Notes under the pieces: generated by a model
What the model was told of the DNA's origin: nothing
Databases searched by the model: none
The model's input: only the letters and a program-made list of their open reading frames with translations
Translations under genes and position numbers: made by a program
Origin: Clavelina lepadiformis
Lineage: Eukaryota; Chordata; Ascidiacea; Aplousobranchia; Clavelinidae
DNA: 64,000 nt
NCBI RefSeq assembly: GCF_947623445.1
Contig: NC_135243.1
Coordinates: 622,501-686,500 of the forward strand
Reading direction: 5' to 3'
Shown: positions 45,353 through 58,500 of the stretch, piece by piece
Layout of the letters: each line of letters begins with the position of its first letter
Position numbering within the stretch: position 1 is the stretch's first letter

Positions 45353-48087
45353 CAGGGGTGTTCAAATGATTTCTGCCATGATCCACCACAACCAAACCTG
45401 ACAACATGATGATCCACTAAATATGAATAGTAAATATATTGGACATGCTTTAATTTTTATGGTGCTTTATTCATGAAAATGTACCCTACAACATATTAAT
45501 AACTTTGTAATAGTCAAAAGTGAAGTGTGCTACAGCTCCAAGATTATTTCAGTGAGAAAAATGATGAGTTGGTTTAGATCTCACAATAGCGTCGAATCGG
45601 GGCTTTCTGTCACTTACTGATATCCTCATAAGCTCATGAAGATGAGCATTTGTGAGTCTCGTTCTATGCTTGTTTTTTACAAAATTCATTGATGAAAACA
45701 ACGACTCAAAGGTACGTAGAAGCGAAGCAAGTAAGGATCCTTCTAGCCAGCCTGGTTATAACTGGGTACCTTTCCAAGGTTACAAGTGATAACCAAAACA
45801 CATTTGGATCTGCGATACAAATCTCATCTCCTTTAAGATTACAAAGTTCTACCTGCATTTTAGACACCAGCAATGCATATTCAGTGGAAAGTTGTGTTTT
45901 CCAAGTGCCATTAACATCAGCAAACAGTGGATGTGAAATTAGTTCTATAACTGAACTGATTTCATAAAATTCCTTGAACCTGTTACAGAACTCAGTGTCC
46001 AAATTTTGCAGAAATTCGACAAAGCATGACCAATCATTATCACAGCTAACTTCTTGTAGAGTCACTTTCAAGCATGGAAAGTGGAGCATGTCTTTGGTGA
46101 TATCTGAAACGAATAGCAACAGCTGTTGCTTGAAAGATTTCACTGCTGACCACAGCTGAATGATAGTGTGCCCCTTGCCCTGGAGCTTCAAGTTCAGAGT
46201 ATTTAGATGGGTAAAACAGTCAGCAAGGAAAGCCAAGTTACATAGATTGGTACCTTCAAGCAGAGTACTAGTTTGACCCTTTTCATTCAAAAACATGACC
46301 AAATCTTTACGAAGGTCCCACAGCCTTTTCAAAGCATTGCCCTTACTTAGCCATCTCACGTTATTATGCGTGAGTAAGTCAAAAAATTCAGCATTATGCT
46401 GATCTAGAAAGTTCCTTAGTTGCCGGTGCTTTAGAGATGAGTTTGCTTTCAGTTTATTGATTAGTTTCATTGCATCAGTCATTAGCTCTTGGAAGTCTCC
46501 GGACAGCTTGGCACATAGTACGGATTGGTGGATGATGCAGTGGATTCCTATCAGATCAGGACAGTACTCGGTTCTCAAGTTGGTGACTACACCTACATAA
46601 AAATTGGAAGAGTTATTTACTGTAAAGTCATATTACCTCTTGAGGTATGTCAATACAAATAATTAGGCTATGGCCGCTATGCTATGTTAGATTTTGTGCA
46701 ATGAAATATTTATTAGACTTAATACATTTGTAATGACATACATACAACTGTAATGAGTAATGACATACCATGACATGCTCCTATCATGGCGGGTGCACCA
46801 TCAGTGGAAAGTGCGCAAATGTTCTGAATTGGCAACTGAAGCTCCTTAAGTTTGCTTATGAGTGCATCATATATCGCAGCTGCTGTAGTATTGCCATGTA
46901 GTGTGATCAGTGCGAGCAGTTCTTCATTGAACACTCCGTGGTGAAAGTACCTGCATGCAAATTTGCGTACAAAAAATAAAATATATACAAAATGTTTTTG
47001 ACACTGGACTTGCAATGAAATTTTCCATTTACAACCAATATTATACTTATAATATCAACTCACCTAACAAATACTGCAAGCTGGGCACAATTAGTAATAT
47101 CTGTTGATTCATCTAAAGCTAGTGCATAGCAATCAGCGTCCTTGACTTCAATCAACACCTGGTCATGCAAATCCTCAGCGATATCAGTGCATCTCCGTGT
47201 ACATGTCAATCTGGAGAGCGGGAGAGTTGTCATGCTGGTGATCACTTCTTTCTTACTTGGATGCATGATTTTTACTGCTTCAACAATGCATTCTTTAACA
47301 GCTTCAGCATCACTGTATGTCATCATCCGCTTGCCCAGAATGTGACTGATGCTGAGTGTTGCTTCTGTGGCTTTTGATTGCTCAGACACAAATGTTGAGA
47401 GGCATTGTTTCTGAGAGCTGGCAGACTTATCTAAACACGCAACTTTCTGTTTTCTGGCCCATGAGCCAGGCTTGTACTTCTCATTAAAATGTTTATGATG
47501 AGTAAAGAAATGTCGTTTGATGTTTTGACTCTTTATCATGCTTAGAGTGCAGTCACACAATAAACATTTGGGTTTATTGCTTGGGTTGAGCACAAACAAG
47601 TAATCTTCAGTCCATTCACCATTGAATTGTCTGTTTTCTAGATCAATTTTCCGCTTCTTACTGGCCATGTTGATAATAACTCTGATGATTTGTACAAGTG
47701 ATACATTTCTAGAAGTTTTTTGTTTCGCCGCGGCCCCCCCCGCTGTGCAGAAAACCAGCTGACCGCGAGAAGAGAAGACAAGAGAATAGTTAGTCGAGTT
47801 AGTGGTGTGTAAATGAGTAAACGAAAACGATACGCTTTAATGCTGAGAGGGAGCAAAATTATGCTATTATAAATTCAAAAAATTAATTTCAACCCTGGCA
47901 ATTAGTATCCACATAAAAAGTGAAAGTTTTTTTGGAAAAAAAAAGTTTCTCTTGAAAAAAAAAACTTTTTTTTTTGAAAAAAAAAGGAAGTTTCAAAAGT
48001 TTTTTTTTCAAGGCTACATTTAAAGATCCATATAAAAAGTTGAAAAGATCCGGATCCGGATCGCGATCCGCCATTTGAACAACCTTG
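45353..48087 (-). mobile_element. hAT transposon, 2.7 kb, with 8-bp target duplication
   Basis: The element starts CAGGGGTGTTCAAATG and ends with the matching inverted CATTTGAACAACCTTG. It is flanked by perfect 8-bp direct repeats TACTAGAG at 45345-45352 and 48088-48095. It encodes a spliced transposase on the minus strand, described separately. The right subterminal part (47890-48060) contains long A/T runs that can fold into a hairpin. Clean target duplication and near-intact coding indicate a recent insertion. Confidence 0.95.
45549..47668 (-). CDS. hAT transposase (BED finger, ZBED/GTF2IRD2-like), one frameshift
   Basis: Three exons, 47064-47668, 46769-46950 and about 45549-46592, with GT-AG introns in matching phase, giving about 610 aa. 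The N-terminus (MASKKRKIDLENRQF) leads into a BED-type finger (PKCLLCDCTLS... IKRHFFTHH). The catalytic region contains ALDESTDITNCAQL, STDGAPAMIGACHG and CIIHQ. The C-terminus has the hAT dimerisation signature SLFSSMNFVKNKHRTRLTN. Near 45706 the frame shifts, with two bases apparently lost just before that signature, so the present copy lacks the dimerisation domain in frame and is probably inactive. The closest relatives known to me are the transposases related to GTF2IRD2, FAM200 and ZBED5. Confidence 0.9.
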
Positions 48088-48095
48088 TACTAGAG

Positions 48096-49560
48096 TATAT
48101 ATATATCAAGTTGGCCTCATTCCAAAACGAGGCACAATTAGATAGTGATACATTATAGTTTAGCTGCATAGCGTGATACTCGGCCGCTAATATATTTTTT
48201 ATTTTACACCAGTAAATATTACACTGTGCGAAGTGTTGGCTGGTTGTTTGGCAATCTTCTCAACAGCCTAATGCTATTAGCTCTATGAAGCTGAATATAG
48301 TAGCTATAGTGTAGTACGTTGTTAATTATTTATTACAATACTAGCAATATTCAGTTCATTAAACCTTAATTCCTGTTTCGCTCTGTGTAAAGTGATTGAG
48401 ATTATGCGATTCTTTACCCATTAAAAAGGTCAATAAGAAAGCCCAGGTTTTTGGCCGCTACTGATAGAACGCTGATAAAAATATAGAGTATAAGCTATTA
48501 AGTGGATTTTTCAACGCAATTTTTCGAAGAAGGTATTAAAGTAGGCATGTTTAGCAATCCGACCACCACTTTCGGCAACAAAGATATTCTACATTATTCA
48601 TCATCATGTCTTTTGACAGGTGGCATCCATCCGCCCCACAATGTCAAACTAAGGAAGACTGTAATTTAATCTAAACTAGAAAGATGCAATTTTTATCAAC
48701 ACAAACGTCGGACAAAAGTGTTCGCTAAACACTTGGGGTACTCCAAACCCAAACACTTTGAGAATATCGGCACTAGCCTTAATATTCCTCTGTAGCTGAA
48801 TATGTACGGCCAGTATGGGTCGTCACGTGATCAAAATCTGGACCCAGCCCTGAACAATAGTTGTCAGTTTGTCAATTGTCACGTCATCATTGCCTGACAA
48901 GTAGTTGACCTAAAGTTATGACCGGGCAAAGTGCAAGTAAATTCCGTTCTATATATATCTATTTTATCGATATTGCATAACAAATAATCATACAGACTGT
49001 GTTGAAACATCAATCATACATCGATATCAACCTTATTACAAACGACTGGCCGGTGTATTGGAAACTTGGCATAATGTAGGAAACGCTCTGTCTTGAACCG
49101 ACTACAAATTGTTTAAATAAAAACAGTAGAACTTGGTACAAAAATGATCTATGAAGACTTTGGGCTAAGTTAAATCTACGACGAATTTCTCGAATTTAAC
49201 AATGGCGCAACGTCACAATAATGACATAAAGAAAAATATGACGTGAGAATCACCAGCAAAACACATGAAATACTGTACAGGAGTGAATTGTCGTATAAAT
49301 TATTGTGATATACTGCAGTACACAGCGTCACAGTGGGATATAAGATACTTCCATAAAATCTTTGTTGATAGGTTCTCTTGGTTAATATGAATAATGACAC
49401 TACAGTTACTACTGCACCTACGATTTCGTACCAGGGTTTCACTAAAAAGACACGCAGGAAAAAGGTAATTGTGACGACAAAATGGAATTAAACAAACTTA
49501 CAACAATAAATTAGAAACATTTCAACATACTCGACTGTGCCGCCAAACAAGTGCAAAATT
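48096..49560. other. Intergenic region downstream of ACLY
   Basis: Contains the probable 3' UTR of ATP-citrate lyase near 49560-49598 and then AT-rich DNA. A minus-strand frame at 49176-49442 is hydrophobic but starts without ATG, directly after an acceptor-like TTTTTAG. It could be a fragment of an unrecognised exon or chance. Confidence 0.4.
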
Positions 49561-49598
49561 ACGACGTCACACAATCCGGGCTTGTGACGTCATAACGT

Positions 49599-52500
49599 TC
49601 ACGACGAGTAGGTCTCGGGGAGGACGTAGCTGATGTCGTCCCACGGGTGGCGGTAGAGACCCTGCTTGAGACGGCGTTGATCGAGATAGTGGCCGATGAA
49701 CCCCATCGACCTCCCGAGGACGAAGATCCCGTTCAGCGCGCCGATCTGGACGTACTCCTGCGCCTCCTCCTCCGTGAAGCATCCGCACTGCCGGAGCAAA
49801 TCCACAAACGTGACTCCGATGAACCCATCCACGTTCAGTATCAAGTTCGGTTTCTGCATTTTACAAAATCGTTACGTCACGCAAACATTCACTTTTATTA
49901 TGGTGACGTCATAATGAAATCACCTTTGCCGTTGTTATCTTCTCGACTTCGAGCGCGTAATCCAAGAGCGGAGTCCTCGGGAAGTTTGATTTGACGAATT
50001 CTTTCAAGATGACGACGCGTTGGTCAGGATTGTTGATCTGGCGCAAATATAAGCAGTGTGGTCATTACAGCATGTGGTGGTGATGACAGTGCTTTATACC
50101 GCCGCATGTGGTGGTGATGACAGTGGTATATACCGCCGCATGTGGTGATGATGACAGTGCTATATACCGCCGCATGTGGTGGTGATGACAGTGCTATATA
50201 CCGCCGCATGTGGTGAATCGAGCCAACCTGGGTCATATTTTCTGATGTTGTATCAGTATATCAGCAGTGTTGTAATGACTCAGTCACTGACTCGAGTCAC
50301 ATTTCCTCATGACTTGAGTCAGAGCCCAAAATGACTCGAGTAACATTTTGAAGGTCGTGACGGCAAACTACGGAGTTTTAAACAACTCTAGTATATGTCA
50401 GCATTTCGTAGCACTTGTGGTTTTTAAAAACCTTTTACAGTAAATACAGATAACAAATGTTTTCACTGATAACAAAAAATTCTACCACGATAACAATACA
50501 TCCTATTATGACGTCAAAAAAACAGACGACATACAGACTTGACCCGATGGCCTATCCCCATAATCAAGGTGTGCTTTCTGCGCAAATCATTCACAAATTC
50601 CATGGGAAGCATCCCCTTGTCGTAGGCCTCGCTAAACTGCTGCGCGGCGCCATCTAGTGCCCCTCCAAACCTGTCACCCTGCGCACAAGTTTGTTAGTTA
50701 TATAATGTCGACTAATTTAATGTGTTATGAGGATGATGCTACTTGCAATGGTTAGGAGGCCCGATGTTAAACATGATATTAGGTCCTTTCCTGCCCTTGC
50801 GCATACTATAGTGTTGTGGGCGCCTGAAATTTAAAATAAGACATTAAAGCTTTAGTAGAAGTCGCACAACTGTGTCAATAATGCAAATGCTTGACTTTTA
50901 GTCTCATATCATAAATCGCAATAATCAAAAATAATACAACAAGGTAGGAAAGATTTTGTAAAAGTTGTTTGAAGCATTTACAGCTCGCATATAAACTGAC
51001 TATATGACTCATATATATAATATGACTAGACTTCACTCCAGGTGGCGCTTTGGAGTGAAAATAGTCAGGTCGGAGGTCATGAATGATAAAGACAAGAAAT
51101 AGAGAATTACCAGACACAGCGGGTCCGTGGTCAGCGGTTATCATCAGACAATGCTCAAAGAACTTGCAAGCATACGGAGGCAACCTACAACCACACGACT
51201 TGTTGAACAGAGAGCAAAAGATGACGAGAAAATACCTGATCAAAGTTGCCATCGACATCACATATCTTACCTCTTCTGGAACCAGAGGAGTCCGAGAACG
51301 CCTCCGATACCGAGATCCTCCTTGAAGACCTGAGATATCGGCATCCCTGCATAGAGGAGTTCCTGTCCCCTCTCGTCCGAGATGCTGGACATGAAGGAAG
51401 CAGGTTTTCGGATCAATCCCAACTCCTATAACGGAAGCAAAGATTCTACCAGCACTTACACAGGAATTTATTGGTGATTATTTGCTATTTGTAAACTTTA
51501 ACGCAGCGGCTTCCAACCCTGTCCTACTTGTTGACCCGAGCTGTAATAATGACTTTCTCACGAACCCCAACTTCAAAATTGTTACTATATATATATAGGA
51601 TGTTTATGAGAAGCTATATTTCCGTGAAAAACCAGGCGTCAAAGGGCCTCAGGTTGAAAAACACTGGTCCAATGCTATTTACATATTATCTGACTTTACG
51701 TTGTGTAAATGACTTATGTCTTAATAAAAATATCAACCATTGCAGAGTAGCTTTATGACATCACAAACCCGAGCCCACGAATAATCCATAGGTACAGTTG
51801 GTGGGGGAACTTCCTCACGTTCAATGACCACCCCTTGTTCAACCAAGTCCTTGTAGACGTCACTGCATAAACAATGTGATGTCACAACACTGGTAATATA
51901 CTTAATGTGTCTAGATGTGAGTTGTATTGAAATAGATTGAAACTCAAACTACACACAACATTCAAATAAAATAACAAACAAAACTTAAGTAAGAAACATT
52001 TTAGCCCTGTACCCCATTAAAAGGGCCAAAGATCCTTCACAACCAAGAAATGAAAAATACAAAGATAAAAACGCACTTCAGCTTACAACAACATAGGCTG
52101 CCACCACTCACCTTATCTGGCTGTTCAGCTCGTCGAAGCTACGAGGAACGTGAGCGCCAGCCAGCATGAGAGCTTTGTTCTTCGCTACAGCGGTCTCACT
52201 TGCCTGGTTTGCACAAGCCCCCGCGTGGCCGAACTGCACTTCGGAATCAAACATGGTAGCGCATGTACCTACCACAGGATTATAATATTTTTATGTTCTT
52301 TGAAGGAAATAATTTGTAACAATCAATGCGAAATTGATGTAATCCAAGTACATTAACTCAGCCGGCACAGCAGCAGTGTTCAGCTTGTTGGTATCAGGAC
52401 ATTTTTAGCAAACGCAATCGTACCAATCACTCACCAATGCACCAAGCTATCACCGGTTTCGATATTTTCCCCGATTTTATCGCGTCACAGATGTCATATT

Positions 52501-55500
52501 CCTCTGTGCCGCCAACCTAACCAAACATCGACATCATATATCTCCCTGGCTACACCGATATTATTATGATATCACTATCACTGACCTCCCCGAGGACAAC
52601 TAACATTTTGACGTCATCGTTGCTCTCGTAACGCATCAGATGGTCCATGAATGTACTGCCCGGGTACCTGTAGACAATATCGGTGTGAGAAACGTCAATC
52701 AACTTTTAATAAAACATCATTTTTGCCGCATTTATATGAAATAAAAAGATCAGAAATTTGCCAACAATTTTTCAGAATTACCAAAAACACTTCACAAAAA
52801 TGTGTGAAAAAAAACATAAAAACCATACGAAGACACTGAAAGATGCATTCACGGGGCATTTTAACAAACCACCGAGTTTTGTGATAAAATTTCAAAATCA
52901 AACGGCCACTGACCTGTCACCCCCAATAGCAACCCCCTCACACACGCCGTTGGTCGTCCTCGATATGATGTTGTTCAGCTCGTTGGACATCCCACCAGAG
53001 CGGGACACGTACGCCACGCTTCCCGGGCGATACAGCTTGGAGGAGAGGATGTTGTCCATCATTCCTCCCGTGTTGCCGATCTTGAAGCATCCCGGCTTTA
53101 TCCCACCCACCTGGAAGACGTGGATCATTAGGAAGATCATATTAGACCACAATAAGATCATATTAGACCACAATAAGATCATATTAGACCACAATAAGAT
53201 CATATATAGACCACAATAAGATCATATTAGACCACAATAATATTAGATCACGTTCTCCTAATAAGGCAACATGTACATCATGTTACTGTACGATTGTTTA
53301 ACAAGATTTTATCAATTCAAAGGTTTTATGTAAAATGTAAATGCACTTGTAGTTTTTGTTGACGTGACATGGTCATGCGACAATTCTACCCATTATTCTT
53401 AGAATTGTCACGATACTGGATTACAAATCCGTGGAAGTGAATCAGAATACACATTACACGATATGTTAATTAATTATTAACACATAACACAAATCCACGA
53501 ATAGTTTTTATTGACTGAATTACGTCATACAAGCAAAGAGGTGGTGCCCTAGAAATGACTTTGACCTTAAACAAGGACGATTATTTCTTAAAAAGGTTAT
53601 TTTACAAGATAGTTGAAGTACAAGATACCGGAAATATTGAATAAACTGTTAGAACCAAAATGTTTAGAAGTGCTTGGCTCATAAATTTAACAAATCCATA
53701 CATGCCATAAAGTTTCATAAGGAATATATGAAAGATAACTTAAGGAATATATGAAAGATAACATAAGGAATATATGAAAGATAACTTAAGGAATATATGA
53801 AAGATAACATAAGGAATATATGAAAGATAACATAAGGAATATATGAAAGATAACATAAGGAATATATGAAAGATAACATAAGGAATATATGAAAGATAAC
53901 ATAAGGAATATATGAAAGATAACATAAGGAATATGCGAAATATAACATAAGGAATATATGAAAGATAAAATAAGGAATATATGAAAGATAACATAAGGAA
54001 TATGCGAAATATAACATAAGGAATATATGAAAGATAAAATAAGGAATATATGAAAGATAACAAACCAAAACTGAGTAAGATTAAAGCAACAATCATTTGA
54101 TTCAATGAAAACTCACAGTGGCAGGACCAATGATTGAAACGTTCCGTTCCTTCGCTAGTTTATTCAACTTCTGAGTGGTGGCCTCGGGAATACCTTATAT
54201 GGAAATAAATATGATTGTACGCTGATAATATGTGACGATATGATATGGTTTCGATAACATGATTGAAATATGGAATACTTTATATAATAATAAACACCAT
54301 TGTGATGTAACCAGCCATTACTTGAATGACCACTCAAAAATTAATTAATTTCACAAGTAAAATCTTAATGGGAGGTAAATGAGATTGTGAGAGTTTGGAA
54401 GGAGACGAAACTCATCCTTGCCATTCTTGCAACGACAGTGATGATTTTCCTGGTCACACATGTAATTGCCTCGCTAAATTGAAGAAGCCACTACCTACCT
54501 TCTGCGATTATCGCGATCGTCCTGATCTGTTTGTACTCGAGCGCGTGGATGGTGCTTTCTTCGGCCGACCTCAGTGAAGCGAAACTGATGAGGACGTCCG
54601 CATCCTCGTGTTTCGACATCGCGTCTTTCATGTCCTTATACACTGGGATGAAGATCTCCTTCTGACCCCAGTAGAACTTCTGCTTGTGGTCACCTCTGCG
54701 ACGTCACGATGATGTCATTAATGGCCAGAACCAGTGACATCATAGACATGTTATGAAGATTTAAGTTATTGGCTCACGTGAAGGGGTAAACCATCGCGGC
54801 AGCCGACGGTTTCTTTCTTGAACAAACGAAGTCAAAGTCCAACATCCCCTGCACGGCTCTCGATTGTAGACCCCAAATTATTGCTCGGGTCTTGTCTGAA
54901 AAACATAGAAATATTATATACTTTGACGTTCTATGCTGCTTAAAGGAACAATAACCTACTGCTCAAAGCAAGTTTGAGCAAGTTTAAACAGGTTGGGCTT
55001 TGACCACCACTAGAAATTTTGAGAGACCACAATTATGCTTTCTGCTGTTGTTGCAGAAGTAGAAAGTTTGAGGAATTTAGAAAACCATTTCAAACTTTCA
55101 AATTAGCAGAATTAAAAACGATTCTTTAAAAAAATCAAACTTAACACCCCTGGTGCTGTGTTGCCGAAATAAGTGATAAATATTTAAAACAATGCACACT
55201 TGTGAACATCGGTTTATCGGCCGTCTCCACCACCGCCTTTTTGAGAGCGTTGCCATTGGGGGAATCACCACTTGCTCGACCAGGCCTTTCTGCAAATGAA
55301 CTCGTACGAGAAGTGGACGGGGTGCCGCTCTGTAAAAATTTCAGTCTGTTCAAGTTTAAATGAACATGAGAGCAAGAATGTACTCGGATGAAAAAGAATA
55401 AAAATTAAAAATCGAATTAAAGAAAATCAGCAAAGTTCACGAATCAAGCAAAACATTTATTTTATTTTCAGAAATATATATTTTGCCCTTTAAGGCATCA

Positions 55501-58500
55501 TCAGTTTCTAATTCAAACAGAACCTAGTTCAAATTAAACGTCTTTAATTGACAGCACAGATTAGCAGGTATTAATCAAAAAAATTGACGTGAAACAACTG
55601 AAAACAAATCACATTCAAACAAGAATGGCATAAGTTGTGTAAAGACTTATCATTTGCATCAGGCCAGGAGTGTTTTTGTTGCAAAACAGAAATCATAAAA
55701 TATGGGTTTACGAAAAATCAGGTGATGAATTAATTATTATGTCACTGGTGTCACTCAAATAAAACTACCTGTGATGACGATTCCTGTAAAAGAATTAATA
55801 TTTAACATTTGTGCTCCAACAACTGAGCTTTATGAGCAAACAATCCATGATATTTGACTTAAAGTAAAGTTGTGTAAGAAATTTACATTAAATATCATCA
55901 GTCTTCAGTTAATAAATAACTAAGACAAAGACAGCAAATAACTTCACAGCAAAATTCTTAATGAAATTTAACTTCACTTCACTTCATGTGTCAGGCGCAC
56001 TTACTGTCTGGCTAGAACTTGCACCAAGCAGGAAGTTGGCTGTGTGACCGGGGTCATTCGGGGGCGTCTCCGGGACTGGGGTTTTCCCCAATGCCATACC
56101 CACGATTGCTGTCATGTGGGTTTCTGTTCCAAACACATGCATGGGTACACCGAGACTTTGTCCTGCAAAATTGAAAGAATTTAATCGAATGAGGAAAATA
56201 TAGCCCGCTTTTCGGGTCAAGTTACCCAACCACAGGACGGGAAGGGGAACAGAAACCCACTTCAACACACTCACCCACTTCCCGCATCACCCGTAACCCT
56301 TCTTGGTAGTTGGGGCCTCCCCTTCGAACAAAAATGGAAACCTTGCTCTCCTTCAACTGAGTCTGGAAGAGTTTTAGTGCTCGTACTATTCCCTGCAGCG
56401 AACATGAAATATAACAACATAAACATCAAATAAACAGAGCCACAATGGTCTGTAAATGTAGTGGTGTAAGGTTTTCAATTATTTTGTGTTTAATCAAAAC
56501 CTTAATGCTCCGAGTGTCTAACTGTATGAGGTATGCCGGAATAATGCCTGATACACATCACTTGGATGAATTTTTTCTTCGCTAGCAATGAACTAAGTCA
56601 TGCAAAAGCACATTAAAGACATATAAAATACAAAATCCCGTGTGACATCACAATACCTTAAAAGTTGAGGCGACATTGGTGAAATTAGCGATTCCTCCAC
56701 CGATGATGAGCACCTTCCCGTCGTCCCGCTTCCCTCGTGTCATCAGGGAGAGAATGGTTCGGGCGTAATCGAACGTCTGCTGCTCACTCGGTGCCCCACT
56801 GTACTCACCATAGTTTGCAAGCTCATTGGCGCCACCTAGGTCGCACACCGTGTCACTGGAATGACGAGAAGTCACTTTTTAGAAATTGCAGCAAAACCTT
56901 TTTTATATTTCACTTCCAATTTTACAGATATTAAAGGATATAATGTGTATGTACAAATATAATGTCACTCAAAATTTAATAACGTTATTTACTCAACTAC
57001 ACGGCCATATGTTAGCACAGGTCTAGGTTTTGGTCAAATTGTTTGAAGATGATATTGCAGCATCACTGTTGTTTGTCAGCATAAATATCGCAAAACATAC
57101 ATGCTACGTTCTCGACAGTAGTCACTAGAATATTTGAATACTTGTCTATTCGAATGAGCAATGGTTTTGCAATAGCAATATAGTAAAAAAAAACGATTAT
57201 TACATCACAATGCAAACATTGTTTTGTGCTATTTTTTCAGAAAACAGAAAACAGCAACTTGGGCCAAGATCTGAGCAAACATTACAACTGCGTGAATGGA
57301 GACAGACTGAAATGCTGGCCTAGTCAGCAATGTTGTGTGTTCAAAAAATACACAGAGAAGTAGGTTACGGTATAACGTAATCTGTGCCAAGCGTTCTAAT
57401 CAGCACTTGTTATTAGGTATATATACATAAGTATTTTCAAACACTATGTAAGTGTTACATATGCAAATAGCTGATTGCAACAATAATAGAAATCTGATAC
57501 ATTAGAAAAAAGATACTGACAACGACAACCTCAGATAGGAATTCTGACCCTAACACTGAGTGCTATGTTGTTGGTTACATGCTCGCTATATACTTGTATG
57601 TTTGGCGAAGAAATTCCAAGCATGCAACCCAAAAACCTTGAATAAATCCAACGTCAACCCACCTGTAAATAACTGAGGCCCCACCTCCTGCTACCATTGT
57701 CCATATACGGCCGTGCGGGTTCAATATCGTCAGTTTAAGCGAAGCCCCACTTTTCGAGTCAAGGTCAGCTATGTATGCTTCCTCTGGGTAAGCCTCTCGT
57801 CCAAATGGTGGCGGGAATTTCACGTCACCCCATTCTCTAGCGCAGACAAATTCAGCACACTAGGGGGCGATAAAAATAATAAATATTCACAAAAACCGAT
57901 TGTAGAACAATTGTACAAAACAAGTGGAGCTTTGTATGAACACAAATAGGAAATAGAGGGAGGTGCATTTAATTAACAACCAAGACATCGCTTTCTGCTT
58001 CATTACAAATCATGACAGACACTGGTGTCCAGTGTAATCATTGTAACGAGTGGATGAATTATGTTGAACAACAATGCAACCGACCTGATCAAGCTTGGCG
58101 GCCAGATCCAACACGAAGATTTGACCTTTGCAGACAACTAGAAACAGCTCATTTTCATTTGTTTTCAACGCGGCAAGTATTCAAATTAATTAAAAATGGT
58201 ATAAATTTTAAATTATTATTTAATTCAAGTTATAAGCAAGAAAACATACTGGGTCACCAGTCAAGCACATAGCTATGTAAGATACGAGGTGACATCCACT
58301 TTCATGATGCTTACCTAAAGGATTTATCTCCAGGTAGGTAAAGTGAAGTTTTGTATAAATTTTGTACAAAGCAATTATGAATGGCTCCAGCAAGCTGCAA
58401 AATGTTAAGTTTAATTTGTTTGCATTACAACCTTATACTTTAGAAATTGCCACCGGTACAACAGTGTCTACTGTACATGGTGAGAACCGTCTCTGTGTGG

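Noticed and set aside
49567-49994. GC-rich frames on both strands around the last ACLY exon.
   Set aside because: They are other-frame readings of the conserved ACLY C-terminal exon.
53715-54105. Two 117-121 aa repetitive frames ([12 protein letters not shown] repeats).
   Set aside because: Translation of the 23-bp minisatellite in an ACLY intron, with no start context and no homology.
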